A program made the position numbers and the translations under genes. From Penium margaritaceum (taxonomy: Eukaryota; Streptophyta; Zygnematophyceae; Desmidiales; Peniaceae): 64,000 nucleotides of DNA. The stretch lies in the NCBI GenBank assembly GCA_023375785.1, contig SZWC01003621.1, positions 126,578 through 190,577 of the forward strand, in the 5' to 3' direction. The notes beneath the pieces were generated by a model. That model was not told the origin of the DNA, ran no database searches, and was given only the letters and a program-made list of their open reading frames with translations. Positions 32,110 to 42,080 of this stretch are shown here, in pieces (the first letter of the stretch is position 1; the number at the start of each line of letters is the position of its first letter).

Positions 32110-33780
32110 TGGCCAGGGTTACATGTTCCATACGCATGCGCAATCCATGGTTAGCCCGATGGCGGTATACAGTGTCTCATGCTGGTGACCATCTAATGCT
32201 TTTCTGAACATTTCAGCAGCCTGTTGCTTCATGCCGACATACTCAAGGTACACATCGCCTTCTGCCACAGTATCTCGCACATAGTGATATCGTCTCTTGA
32301 CATGCTTTTTGCGATCATGAAGTACGGGGTCCCCGCTGAGGGCAATCATTCCCTCGTTGTCGCAAGAGACCACGGTTTATTCCAGTTGGCTCAATCCCAG
32401 TTGTTCAGGCAACATGCGCAACCAGACAGCTTCTCTGGTTGCCGTATTAGCAGCGATGTATTCAGCCTCGGTAGAAGACAAAGCCACCACACACTGGCTT
32501 TAACGCCAGCTCATGGGTCCACCGCTGGGCACAGAGACATATCTGAACGTGGACTTACTGGTGCTCTTGTCGCCTGATGAATCCGCATTATAAAATCCAA
32601 CCAGGAAAACGGCACACTATGGAGTGTACCAAATATTTTGCTTAGCATTGCATTTCAAGTGCTTGATGCACTGCTTAGCAGCCGTCACCTGATTGGTTTT
32701 GGGATTTTTCCATCCCTGAATCAGCAGGCCGATTGCATAGGAGTTATCCGGCCGTGTTCCAACACTGCTGTACACCAGAGAACTGACCAAGCCAGGAAAA
32801 GGCTTGGTTTCCTTGGGATCAGCGAGGAGATCAGACATCACTGGCTTAGTCAGGCCGTGCTCCACGGGAACTGGATTCCCTGCAGGATGAGGCTGACTCA
32901 GGCCAAACGTTTTTGCCATGCGGGAGATGTAGGTACTCCAGGACAGCGTAACTTCATACAGATCGTGGCAGTGATGGATTTGAATCCCAAGATAAAAACG
33001 CAGAGGGTCCATGTCACTCATTTCAAAGGTCGCTGAGAGTACCTGTTGAATGTAGTAATGATAACCAAGTAGCACCCAAACAGAATCAGGTCATCCACGT
33101 ATAGGATGACACCGAGGTTGTCAATGCCATCCTTGTAATGAACGGAGTGGTCACTGTGAAGACGTTTGAGACCCTGGCTTAAGAAGAGTTCATGAATGCA
33201 CTTGTTCCACTGGCAAGGAGCATGCTTGAGGCCGTAGAGGGCTTTGAGCAGACAGCAAACTTTGTTTCCTCCCCCTCTCCGGCTGCACAAAGCCCTCAGG
33301 CTGAGACATAATCACCACCTTCTCCAAGTCCCCATAGAGAAACACAGACTTGACAACCATTTGGTGGAGGTACCACTGCTACTCAGCAGCCAAGGCCAGA
33401 ACAACACGGATGGAACTGTTCTTGGCAAGGGGAGTAAATGTATCACTGTAGTTGACTCCAGGGACCTGGCTGTAGCTGACTCCAGGGACCTGGCTGTAGC
33501 CGTGCGCAGCCAAATAGGCCTTGTATCTGTCAGGTGCACCATGTTCTAATCCTATGCTTCCTGGTGCACCAGATGGAATAATTCCACCTTGGGATTGAAG
33601 ACGATGGGGAGGTTGTGAATAGAAATGAAAATTGGAAATACCTCCTTGTCCATGGCCTTGAAATCTGGGCAGCTGACGTTGACGGTTTTGGCATCCCATC
33701 CTGGCTGCCAGAGCTGCTTCAGACCCGTCTGGCGTTTTGAGACATGTTTCTTCTGCACGTGGGAGAGTCTCCCAAGCATG
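32110..33780 (-). pseudogene. RT and RNase H of copia J
   Basis: Minus strand. RT starts near 33660 with the linker segment and YKAYLAAHGYSQVPGV, which is tandemly duplicated by 24 bp (33448-33495). The palm is at 33290-33018 with LLKALYGLKHAPCQW and an intact YVDD at 33090-33101. The connection is at 33075-32617 (RFYLGIQIHH, then SSLVYSSVGTRPDNSYAIG). RNase H is at 32373-32119 with SCDNEGMIALSGDP and KHVKRRYHYVRD. Frame changes separate these blocks. Confidence 0.85.
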
Positions 33781-33799
33781 TTCAGGGGTTAGTTCATAT

Positions 33800-34535
33800 G
33801 CTCCAACAGGTGTTGGTGCTGGTGCCGGTGCTACCTGCGGTCCTTGGTTTGCATTGGCCCCTATTTGCCCTCCTTGTGCTAGCAGAAGTCTGGCTATTCA
33901 AGGGTTTGGATTATTGAATCAAATGTTGCTCCTTGCTCTTGAAATGCCAGGATCTGTTCAACTGCTTCATAAAATGTGGTGGAAAAACTGGAAAACAGAC
34001 GTAGCAATGCCACCTTTTATGATAACGCTTGTCCCATGGACTTGATTTGTTCAACAAAGTTGCTTCAGATGTGTCACATGGTCCTCCAATCTGGTAGTGT
34101 CGCCCATCTTGAGTTCACAAAACTGGATGAGTAGGTTGTGAAGCTCTGATATGCTGACTTTGTGAAAACATTGTGTAGAGCAATGCATGCAGTCCTTGGA
34201 TTTAAGGTTTCATTGTTGTCTTTGATAATGAACTTCAACCTGTCTGAAAGTTGCATGACAAAGATTGCGAAGGCCTTATTGCAGCATCTTCTCGTCAGCG
34301 GTAGCATTTGCGTCAGGAGTTTCTTCAGGAGGGTCTGAGACAACCTTCCATAGTCCCTTGGCTAGGAAAACCATCTTCATGTTGAATGAAACTCGTTGTA
34401 GTCTCCTTTTTCAAACTGCTATATCTTGAAATGATCACCCATTAAGGCTTCAATAAAGCCCGCCATGGCTTCTGTTGTTGCCTTTACGAGGTAAGGTACA
34501 AAACCACTCTGGAAAACATTTTTGCGCCAACACCT
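33800..34535 (-). pseudogene. gag fragment of copia J
   Basis: Minus strand. 34343-34074 and the continuation to about 33960 resemble the copia gag (UBN2-like) region: the stretch DRLKFIIKDNNETLNPRTAC, then NQIKSMGQALS and ALLRLFSSFSTTFYEAVEQI, with two frame changes and stops. No zinc knuckle is visible; the protein sequence runs into RT-linker sequence, so the region between was deleted. Confidence 0.6.
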
Positions 34536-34547
34536 ACTCTTTTACCA
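34536..34547 (-). other. Degraded primer-binding site of copia J
   Basis: Minus strand TGGTAAAAGAGT, three mismatches from TGGTATCAGAGC, two bases from the LTR at 34550. Confidence 0.6.
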
Positions 34548-34549
34548 CT

Positions 34550-35435
34550 TGTTGGAACATAAGATGGTTGAATGCCACAAAACAAATGCGAGACAGCGCG
34601 GGACCAATCCCAGAACCAGTGAAGATAAGCACACTGAGGATCTGGCAATCTCAGCTTAGATCTGGCATACTCAGCCAGATCTACACACTCCAATGAGAGA
34701 GGAAGATAATCCCATTGTTCAACTCCAAGCACTACGTACAAATGCACTAGAATATAGGTGCACAATAATAGCTACAAGTGAAAAGAAAACGAGGCTAAAC
34801 ACTCAGCTCGTCTTCACTTTTGCGCGTCTTGCTCCACAGAGCAATGATGCCATCTCCAGCCGGCTCTTGTCATCTTGTACTGCTTGTGATCCTCCCTCAC
34901 CTTTAGGTATTGTTTGTGTGCTGTTGCTATTTGTAGACAGTTACTGCTCCTGCGTGGATTCAAATCATGGATGTTTGTCACAGAGCTTCTCTGGAGATAT
35001 ACAGTAGTCACTTGCCGTGGATCTCACATCGGATGGTCATTTGGTCACCAACCACTCAATAGATATCAATCAGTTGTGTCCCCCCCAGATTTCTGGAACC
35101 GACCCATTCTGCTCCATATGGACAGGTAGTCCGGTGACCTTGTGGTTAAACTTCTGCCAAGTGTGCCACATCAGCCTCCTGCTTGGGTTCCACCCAGGCT
35201 ACCGCAACACTGAACCATTCCATGTAATTCTGTAAAGTTCTACATATCATATAGTGCTTGTCACCATCACACATATCAATGTAACAGGTACAACAGTGGG
35301 TAGGGGAGGCAAGGCGATGTTCTCTATCCTGATCCCGGGCACGAGGAGGCAGGTAGTAGGATAGGTTAGGTCACGGAGGGGCAGGGGAGAGAGTGGTGCC
35401 TCTCCCCTGCCTCTCTGTGAAAATCATCTCCAACA
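34550..35435 (-). repeat. 5' LTR of copia J
   Basis: 886 bp with TGTTGGA...TCCAACA ends. Confidence 0.85.
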
Positions 35436-35770
35436 CGGCTACCTTGCGAGTGAATCTCCGTTGCTAGTAGGGATCGTCCAACCAAAAACTTGGTTTTGCT
35501 GCACCCACCAAACTCCTTGTAATCCTTTGCAAATAGGCGTATGAGATACGTGCCTTGTTTGATGGGTATCATGTTGATTTTGTCCATCAGATCTGGTCTC
35601 CTCCTCAGAGAATTTTCTGGATCAATTTGTTCAGGCCAGTATTCGTTGGCATAGTCAAAATTGGACTCAAGAAACTCCCGCCAATTTGTTGAAGCTCAAG
35701 TTAATTTGAATCTTGATATATCTTAATGCGTGTTGGTTCTTGCAATGAATGCATTGCCAGCATTCCAAGT
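35436..35770 (-). pseudogene. Continuation of gypsy I body
   Basis: Aligned with 25205-25550 of gypsy B, the N-terminal integrase/RNase H junction region, here without an open frame. Ends abruptly near 35770. Confidence 0.6.
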
Positions 35771-36049
35771 GGATTCGGACGCTTCAACGTGGCCGACCCA
35801 CGAAGCTGACAGTTTGTGGAAATGAGAGCAACGAATGAGGTTGACGGGTGTTTTTTGGCCATTGTAATAGCAACAGTAGAAACACCATACCCTCTGCACC
35901 CTTGCAAAAACCACCCCAAGAGATTGTCCACTATAATGACTTTGTAAGCAGGATCCGGATGGAATATTTTGTGGATTCTTGGTTTCAACATTCTTGAAAT
36001 CTGGACAAAAACGGATTGGTGGAGGCCGCATGAATCTCCCAAATCCACA
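35771..36049. other. Unassigned segment with two open frames on the minus strand
   Basis: Between the truncated gypsy I and gypsy H. Two overlapping minus-strand frames (36093-35701 and 36103-35723) of 126-130 residues are open through it. Neither resembles a retroelement domain I know. Could be a host fragment or chance. Confidence 0.3.
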
Positions 36050-37564
36050 ACCCGCCAGTCGCATGTCATGTAGGACCTCAAAAGATCGGACATGTACTCT
36101 CAAACCACTATTGGTGGCCAGGATGGAGTGCTAATGTTTGTAAGTATAAGATGAGATGGGACCTATGTCTTTGGAACAAGGCTAGTAACAAAAACCCTCC
36201 TCGAATCCTCCACCAGCTTCCCATCCTAGGGACTCCATGGGAGTGCATCAGCATGGACTCTATAGCTGGCCTTCCGGACACGGTCCATGGCCACCATGTA
36301 ATACTAGTGGTTGTGGATCTTCTTATGAAGATGACACACTTTATTCCTACAACCACTTATGTGAACGTATAGGAGACCGTTTATCTCTTCTTTGAAGGTG
36401 TTAGGAAGTACCAAGGCTTGTTGGTATGCATTATCTCCAATTAAGAGATACCCAATAACATTGGTAGCGAGTCGCACATATTGATGGCATTTCACCCTCA
36501 AAGCCATGGAAAAATAAAGTGTATGAATTACATCTTGGAACATATGCTCCGCATGTATGTGGACCTTGCCATGAATGACTGGGATGAATTCCTACCACCG
36601 GCACTGTCTGCGGTGAACTACTCGGTGAATGGATCCACACAATTCACATCTTTTGTGTTGAATACTAGTCAACATCCGGTGGTTTCCTCTTCATTGGTGA
36701 AAATTGTGGGTATAAGAGGACAGATTCGTTCTGCTCAATCCTTTCCCGAGTGCATAGACCCCTTGTTACAAGAGGCAAAGGGTCGCCTTCAAGTTGATCG
36801 GCCGCAACAAAAGCCGTTGTGAGGTCTCGTTTGACATCGGTGAGAAGGTCCTGCTTAATACAAAGAACCTTTGGCTGAAGTCACCAAGGGCGTGAAAACT
36901 TCTACCAAAGTGGATTGGGTTGTTTCTCATTGTTACACGCATCGGACTAGTGGCTTACCGATTGCTGCTTCTGCCGAGTATGAAGATACATGACATGTTT
37001 CATGTGAGCTTGATGGCTCCATACACAATAGAAGGAAGTGTTCAACCACCACTGGAATTCCTTCCCGCCAATGGCCAATACGTGGTCCTTCAGTCAATCC
37101 AATAATGAGAGGGTACATTCCGGTCTCAAGTTGTTAGGAAGCACCTCGTGTATGGGGCCAGTTGTGGACATGAACGTAAACAGTGGGAGCCCGAATCTCA
37201 GTTACCCACCGGGGTGGTCAACGAGTATTGGAGGGAGCTGGCACCTTGCACAGGTCGATGCGTGGCAGGAGGCACCACCTGAATGCGGTAATAATGACCA
37301 ACATTCCTGCTAGGCGGCATTCATGGATTACGACCAGAGGAGATTGGGGACACCCAACATGGTTCTTGCACAGATGGCTCTAGCCGAAAGGTGGGGGCCG
37401 CTAGCTATGCTAACCAACAAGCTACAGCTTAGTTCCAAGTGCCATACACATGCTCATGTTTAGATTGAAATTGCTAGTTTTATTTCACAATGTTGACAAC
37501 TCACTATGTGACACTCTGACTTGTTGGTCATGAACCGGGACGGTTTACAGTAAGTGAGCAGGAA
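36050..37564 (+). mobile_element. Ty3/gypsy chromovirus H, 3' part
   Basis: Plus-strand gypsy element beginning within the integrase zinc-binding region (HYWWPG near 36100) and ending in a purine-rich tract at about 37549-37564 before an LTR start (TGTAGC) at 37565. Its integrase and chromodomain differ in sequence from those of A, B, C, F and I, so it is a second chromovirus lineage. Everything 5' of integrase is missing. A block GAACCGGGACGGTTT just before the tract recurs before the 3' LTR of element G. Confidence 0.75.
36100..37260 (+). pseudogene. Integrase with chromodomain of gypsy H
   Basis: 36150-36370 holds the core start, WECISMDSIAGLPDTVHGHH with the first catalytic Asp. The part with the second Asp is degraded and the block at 36481 reads HPQSHGKIKCMNYILE, so the catalytic Glu is lost. 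36920-37105 is the C-terminal domain (VAYRLLLLPSMKIHDMFHVS). After a frame change the chromodomain at about 37120-37240 contains GHERKQWEPESQLPTG and ends NEYWREL. Several stops. Confidence 0.8.
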
Positions 37565-38580
37565 TGTAGCAAGCGGGACGGTTCTGCTCCCACCTCATGA
37601 TAGCAAGGGAGAGGGTCGCAACCACCCCTTGCTATTACAAGGGTTGGCTGATGGCCGGCCACCCGCTGGCTACCGGTTGGCCGGTGGCCAGACGACTAGA
37701 TGGCTGGCGGCCGGTCAAGTGACTAGCCTGCCACCCGCCAGCGAGCCACCATCCGCCGAATGAGCTGGTGGACCGATAGGCGGTCAGGAGGCCGCAAGGC
37801 CTTGCAGGTTGAGGCCTATGGCCCGAGCCATAGGCTTCGAGCAAGGACAAGGTATAGAGCAGGAGTGAGAAGCAAGATGTGCATGAGAGAAGTCTCCAGT
37901 AAATCAGCAATCGTGTCTCGTACATGACGATTTTGTGCCAACACATAAACAATGGAACTCAAGATCGTTTAGTTCAAAGTCTAGGTCTTGAATCCCCCTT
38001 TTTTTTTTTTGCAAACTCACGAGTTCGGGGTTATACCCCCTCCTTTTCGACCCAGAACAAGGGGACACGGTGAAAACGGAAATGTGCCTTCGGAGACTAG
38101 AAACAATTGAGTCCCTCTGCATGGGTCGTTGATGAAGATTGCTCCTTGAGTGACGTAGAGGGGAAAGTTCTTTTAGCAGGCTCTGGACGCCAGTTTGAGA
38201 TCTCCGAGGACAACTTGCAAGAGTTTAAGAGCTGACATGTAAAACGGAGAGATGTTTCAACGCTAGCGAGGCAATGGAAACATGGGGCAATAATGGATGA
38301 CATGTGGGCAGTTGATGAATGAGCAAGGACCTGTTTTGTATATTTTGAAGAATGCAATATGCAGGAAAATGATTAAAGTTAACGTTCACAAGTTCTATCC
38401 GAAGTTCTTGTAAGAGGTGTATGAAAAGGCAACATGAAGAATCAACAAAAGATGGATTGTCGATAACTAGAACACATGTGCATGCTCAAATTCCCTGAAG
38501 CAAAGCATTTATCCAACAATGCACAACCAAAATTTACAACACAAATGAAAATTAATCTACATTCTCTTCATCTACCAAAC
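37565..38580. other. Probable 3' LTR of H and unassigned sequence
   Basis: From 37565 an LTR of H should start, but no second copy is present in the window to fix its end. The first 200 bp are rich in GGCCGG and related words (37640-37760). A run of eleven T lies near 37999-38010. No gene is recognised; frames on both strands in the GC-rich part are mutual shadows. Confidence 0.4.
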
Positions 38581-39106
38581 AGAGCGTACATGGCGAACAG
38601 GTAGAAGTTGTGAGGTAAAACTCAATTCAGAAATTGGGACACTTGACCAATTTATAATTAGCGGTAAGTGTACTTCGATGATAAGTGTTGAAATGATCTA
38701 TCATATATACCAAGTGCCGAGTTACGGATGAGACATAGTTGGGGTCGTTGGGTCGATTTTCGAGCGACGAGTACAAAGTCGCATCATGAGTGGTCTGATT
38801 CAAGAAGCTCCGCCGAGAAGTGGAGGGGCTTTGAGGATTGACTGTGAAAGTGCAAAATGCATCTTAAGAAACCCATATTTGTCTCGGTGCATGGAGAAGT
38901 CGACGGAGAGGTGGTGACACTTCTGTCATAGATTATTGAGAGTGGTCAAAGTTGTCAAAAGGCTTGGGAAGATTCACTGGAGGCGAGGGCAGTTGGCCGG
39001 TTTGTCCTCGACTGTCGGAGTGAATATCAAGGTCTCGTGATGCGGTCGGCTGTTTGTGTAACAACAGAAATTTCCAATCGGAAGTATTAGGGACTCGTAC
39101 GTAGCA
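38581..39106 (-). repeat. 3' LTR of gypsy F
   Basis: Homologous to 44320-44861, lacking about the first dozen bases. Right end GTAGCA at 39106 precedes the tract. Confidence 0.8.
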
Positions 39107-39120
39107 CTTCCCCCCCATTT
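39107..39120 (-). other. Polypurine tract of gypsy F
   Basis: AAATGGGGGGGAAG on the minus strand, overlapping the TAA of the polyprotein as in gypsy C. Confidence 0.82.
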
Positions 39121-40760
39121 AGCCGCGACGTCCCCGCGCGCGTACAGATGTGGCCTGGTGACGACGATGTTAGGCATCCATGAGATGATCGACGTCTCGG
39201 AGGTTGTCATAGGGTTTCCAACTGCTATGCACGGTGTCATTGCCGTTCCACTTGACAAGATATTCTATTGTTTTTCCACGTCAACGATGTCTGAGGATTT
39301 CCTCAATGATGTATTTTGTATTTTTGTCCACTTGAACGGGAGGAAGGGGAGGGACATCCCTGTCCGGGAAGTTCTTTCCGGGATCTCGTTAGTGCTTGAG
39401 TGTGCTGAAATGGAATAGAGGATGAACTTGCATGGTGTCAGGGAGTTTGAGTCACACAGCCAGGGGAATTTGCATGCGCTCGATCTCAAACGGTCCCAAC
39501 CATCAGGGTTTGAGCTTCAAATAGTCGGCTCCACAAAGTTTGATGTTGGACGCACTAGGAAGGACTTTGTCACCGGTGTCGAAAACATTNTTTGTCCACT
39601 TGAACGGGAGGAAGGGGAGGGACATCCCTGTCCGGGAAGTTCTTTCCGGGATCTCGTTAGTGCTTGAGTGTGCTGAAATGGAATAGAGGATGAACTTGCA
39701 TGGTGTCAGGGAGTTTGAGTCACACAGCCAGGGGAATTTGCATGCGCTCGATCTCAAACGGTCCCAACCATCAGGGTTTGAGCTTCAAATAGTCGGCTCC
39801 ACAAAGTTTGATGTTGGACGCACTAGGAAGGACTTTGTCACCGGTGTCGAAAACATTGTCAGTGTGACGTCAGTCAGCTGCTCCCTTCATCGGTGATTGC
39901 GTCTTTGCGAGGGTTCGTCGTGTTTCGTCCCAGATGGTTGTGAGGTTGTGGCGTTGGACATCAACCACGGGAATATTTTTACGGCTGTGTATTCTGGCTG
40001 GTGTGCTGGGAATCTGGCCATGTACTCCTTCAAATGGGTTTTTACCTGTTGCAGTGGAAATTGCCAAGTTATATGCGATTTGAGCAGTCAAGATTTTCTT
40101 TCACAAATTGTTCCATGAGGTTTGCATAGTGTTTGGAGAATTTATTCAAGCATGTCATTAGTCTGCTCAGTGTGGTCATCGGCTTGAGGATGAAACGCCA
40201 TTGAAAGTTCATTTCGGCTGCCAGAGCCAGTCATCCGTTTACGTAAAAAACAGCTGGTGAATTGTCTCTGCCACTCGTGATGGTTCTTGGTATACCGTGT
40301 GTTCCCATGATGTTGTTCAAAAACAGTCATGATGTTCCTTTGGCAGTGACGGTGCTTGTTGCCGGGATGAAATGGGACATTTTGGAAAACCTGTCGACTA
40401 CAACGAGGATTCCTTCATATCCTTCAGGTATGAGTGGTAATCACGTGACGAAGTCCATGGAGATATCAGTCCATGGTTCCGTCGGAATAGGGAGCGGTTT
40501 CAAAAGTTTGGGTGGCCGTGTGCGACAGGAGCTTTTGTCGCTGACATGTGTCACAAGCTTTACAAAAATTAGCTACGTTGGATTGCACCTTGTCCCACCA
40601 ATAGTTTTTTGCCAGTTTCTTTAGTGTCTTTTCCTCTCCAAAGTGTCCACCTGGATCTATGTCATGGCATTTTTTTAGCAGCATATGGCGAATTTTGTTG
40701 TTCGGGGGAACAACCACCTGGTGAGTAAATCGACATCACCAGTACGGTGCGCCGTACCAG
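39121..40760 (-). pseudogene. Integrase with chromodomain of gypsy F
   Basis: Minus strand. N-terminal zinc-binding domain at 40717-40466: H-F-G-E-E-K-T-L-K-K, then NYWWDKVQSNVANFCKACDT with CQRQK. The core at 40330-40142 has FHPQADDHTEQTNDMLE with the catalytic Glu kept, but the second Asp region reads NHHEWQRQFTS. Chromodomain at about 39270-39180: YLVKWNGNDTVHSSWKPYDN. The stretch 39323-39857 is duplicated around an n, which splits the linker artificially. Confidence 0.82.
39323..39857. repeat. Assembly duplication around n at 39590
   Basis: 39323-39589 and 39591-39857 are the same 267 bases, separated only by one n. It is best explained by two overlapping contigs joined without merging. 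Confidence 0.85.
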
Positions 40761-42080
40761 AATGTTTCATTGTCGTATCCGCCGTGCAAGTTGTAGCCTC
40801 GTGTGCACAACCGCTCAAGGAACGGATCTCACTGCAGCTGTAGCATTGCCACCTGAGCCATGAAATCTGGTCGGCGGCTAAGTGCATCCGCAGGGTTCAT
40901 TTTTCCTGGCCGGTACTCAATATCGTAGTCAAACCCAGATTCAAGAAACTCCATCTATCGGGTGTGACGTTGACTGAGGTTTGGCTGTGTCCTCAAATAT
41001 TTCAACGCATGGTGGTTGGTACGCACGATGCATTGGCGGCACTCCACATAATACTGCCATTTCTTCAATGCATGTAGGACCACCGTCATTTCTCTTTTGT
41101 GTACAACGTGAACAAGTTCCCAGACATGTATGCAATCGGTTGCTTGCCATTGCCTTGTCTTTTAGGAGGATTGCCCCGATGGATCGGTCCGAAGCGTCTG
41201 TAGCCATGACGTAGTCGACTGTTTGATCAGCTAATTGTAGGGCTGGCGCCATGGTCAGAGCATTCTGCAAAGCGGTGGATGATTCTTTTCCGTTTTCTCC
41301 TCACCGCTACTCGTTTTCTTTTCGAGTGAGGTGGGAGAGAGGCGCTGACACTCGAGCGTAATCCCGCACAAAACACTGGTAGTGATTGCAAAAGCCGAGG
41401 AAGACTTGAACGTCTTGAACATTGGTTGGTGTCGGCCAATCAGCGACTGCTGCCTCTTTTTCTGGATCCACGGTGATCCGTGCACCATTGATGGTGTGAC
41501 CCAAAAGGTCGATTGAACGGCGACCAAATTCGCACTTCCAGAGGTTTCCAGAAATCTTCTATCCTTGAAAAAACTCAAGATCTTTTCAAAGATGTCCATC
41601 GTGCTCCTCCGGGGTGCGGCTGTAAACCAGAACGTCATCGGGGTACACCACGATAAAATCATTGAGGTATGAGCGGAGAACATTGTTCATTGCTGCCATG
41701 ACCAAAGTCCGAACCGCATTACCGTGAACTTAAAATACCAATAGTCAGTTTGGAATACTTTCTTCTCGATATCGGCGTCTGCCACGCGAATCTGGTGATA
41801 TCCGTTGAGTAAGTCAATTCTTGGTGAAAATTCTAGTCCCTCGAGTTTGTTGAAACACTTGTTAGCTCAGTGAAGACGGTATTGGTTCTTGATTGTAGCA
41901 TCGTTCAACGCCCGATAGTCTACGCACATTCACATTTCACAAGTTTTCTTTTTTACGAAAAGTAGTTATGCGGCGTATGGTGATGTGGATAGGCGGATCA
42001 ACCCCTAACTGAGCATCTTGTTTAGCTACTTTTTCAACTCTATCAATTTGTGATCACTCATCCAATAGGCCCCTCGAACT
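40761..42080 (-). pseudogene. RT and RNase H of gypsy F
   Basis: Minus strand. RT active-site region near 41690-41620 reads DFIVVYPDDVLVYSRTPEEH, so the Y-L-D-D box is YPDD, both Asp kept. Thumb at 41504-41307 with GHTINGARITVDPEKEAAVA. RNase H begins near 41230, DYVMATDASDRSIGAIL with the first catalytic Asp, and continues through frame changes to about 40900. Confidence 0.85.

Larger units (their letters stand above)
30956..35435 (-). mobile_element. Ty1/copia element J, internally deleted, nested in gypsy I
   Basis: A 4.5-kb copia element on the minus strand: 3' LTR (30956 to about 31800), RNase H, RT, a gag fragment, degraded primer-binding site (34536-34547) and 5' LTR (34550-35435). 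Protease and integrase are missing: the gag fragment (about 34540-33800) is followed directly by the linker and RT (from about 33780). The gypsy I integrase reading continues on both sides, proving nesting. The five bases next to each LTR no longer match, so the insertion is old or the ends have eroded. Confidence 0.85.
29611..35770 (-). mobile_element. Ty3/gypsy chromovirus I, truncated, split by copia J
   Basis: Minus-strand gypsy body to the right of the shared LTR: chromodomain and integrase (to about 30950), then copia J (30956-35435), then the continuing integrase/RNase H region (35436-35770) aligned with 25205-25550 of B. Similarity stops near 35770, so RT, gag and the 5' LTR are missing. 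Confidence 0.8.
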
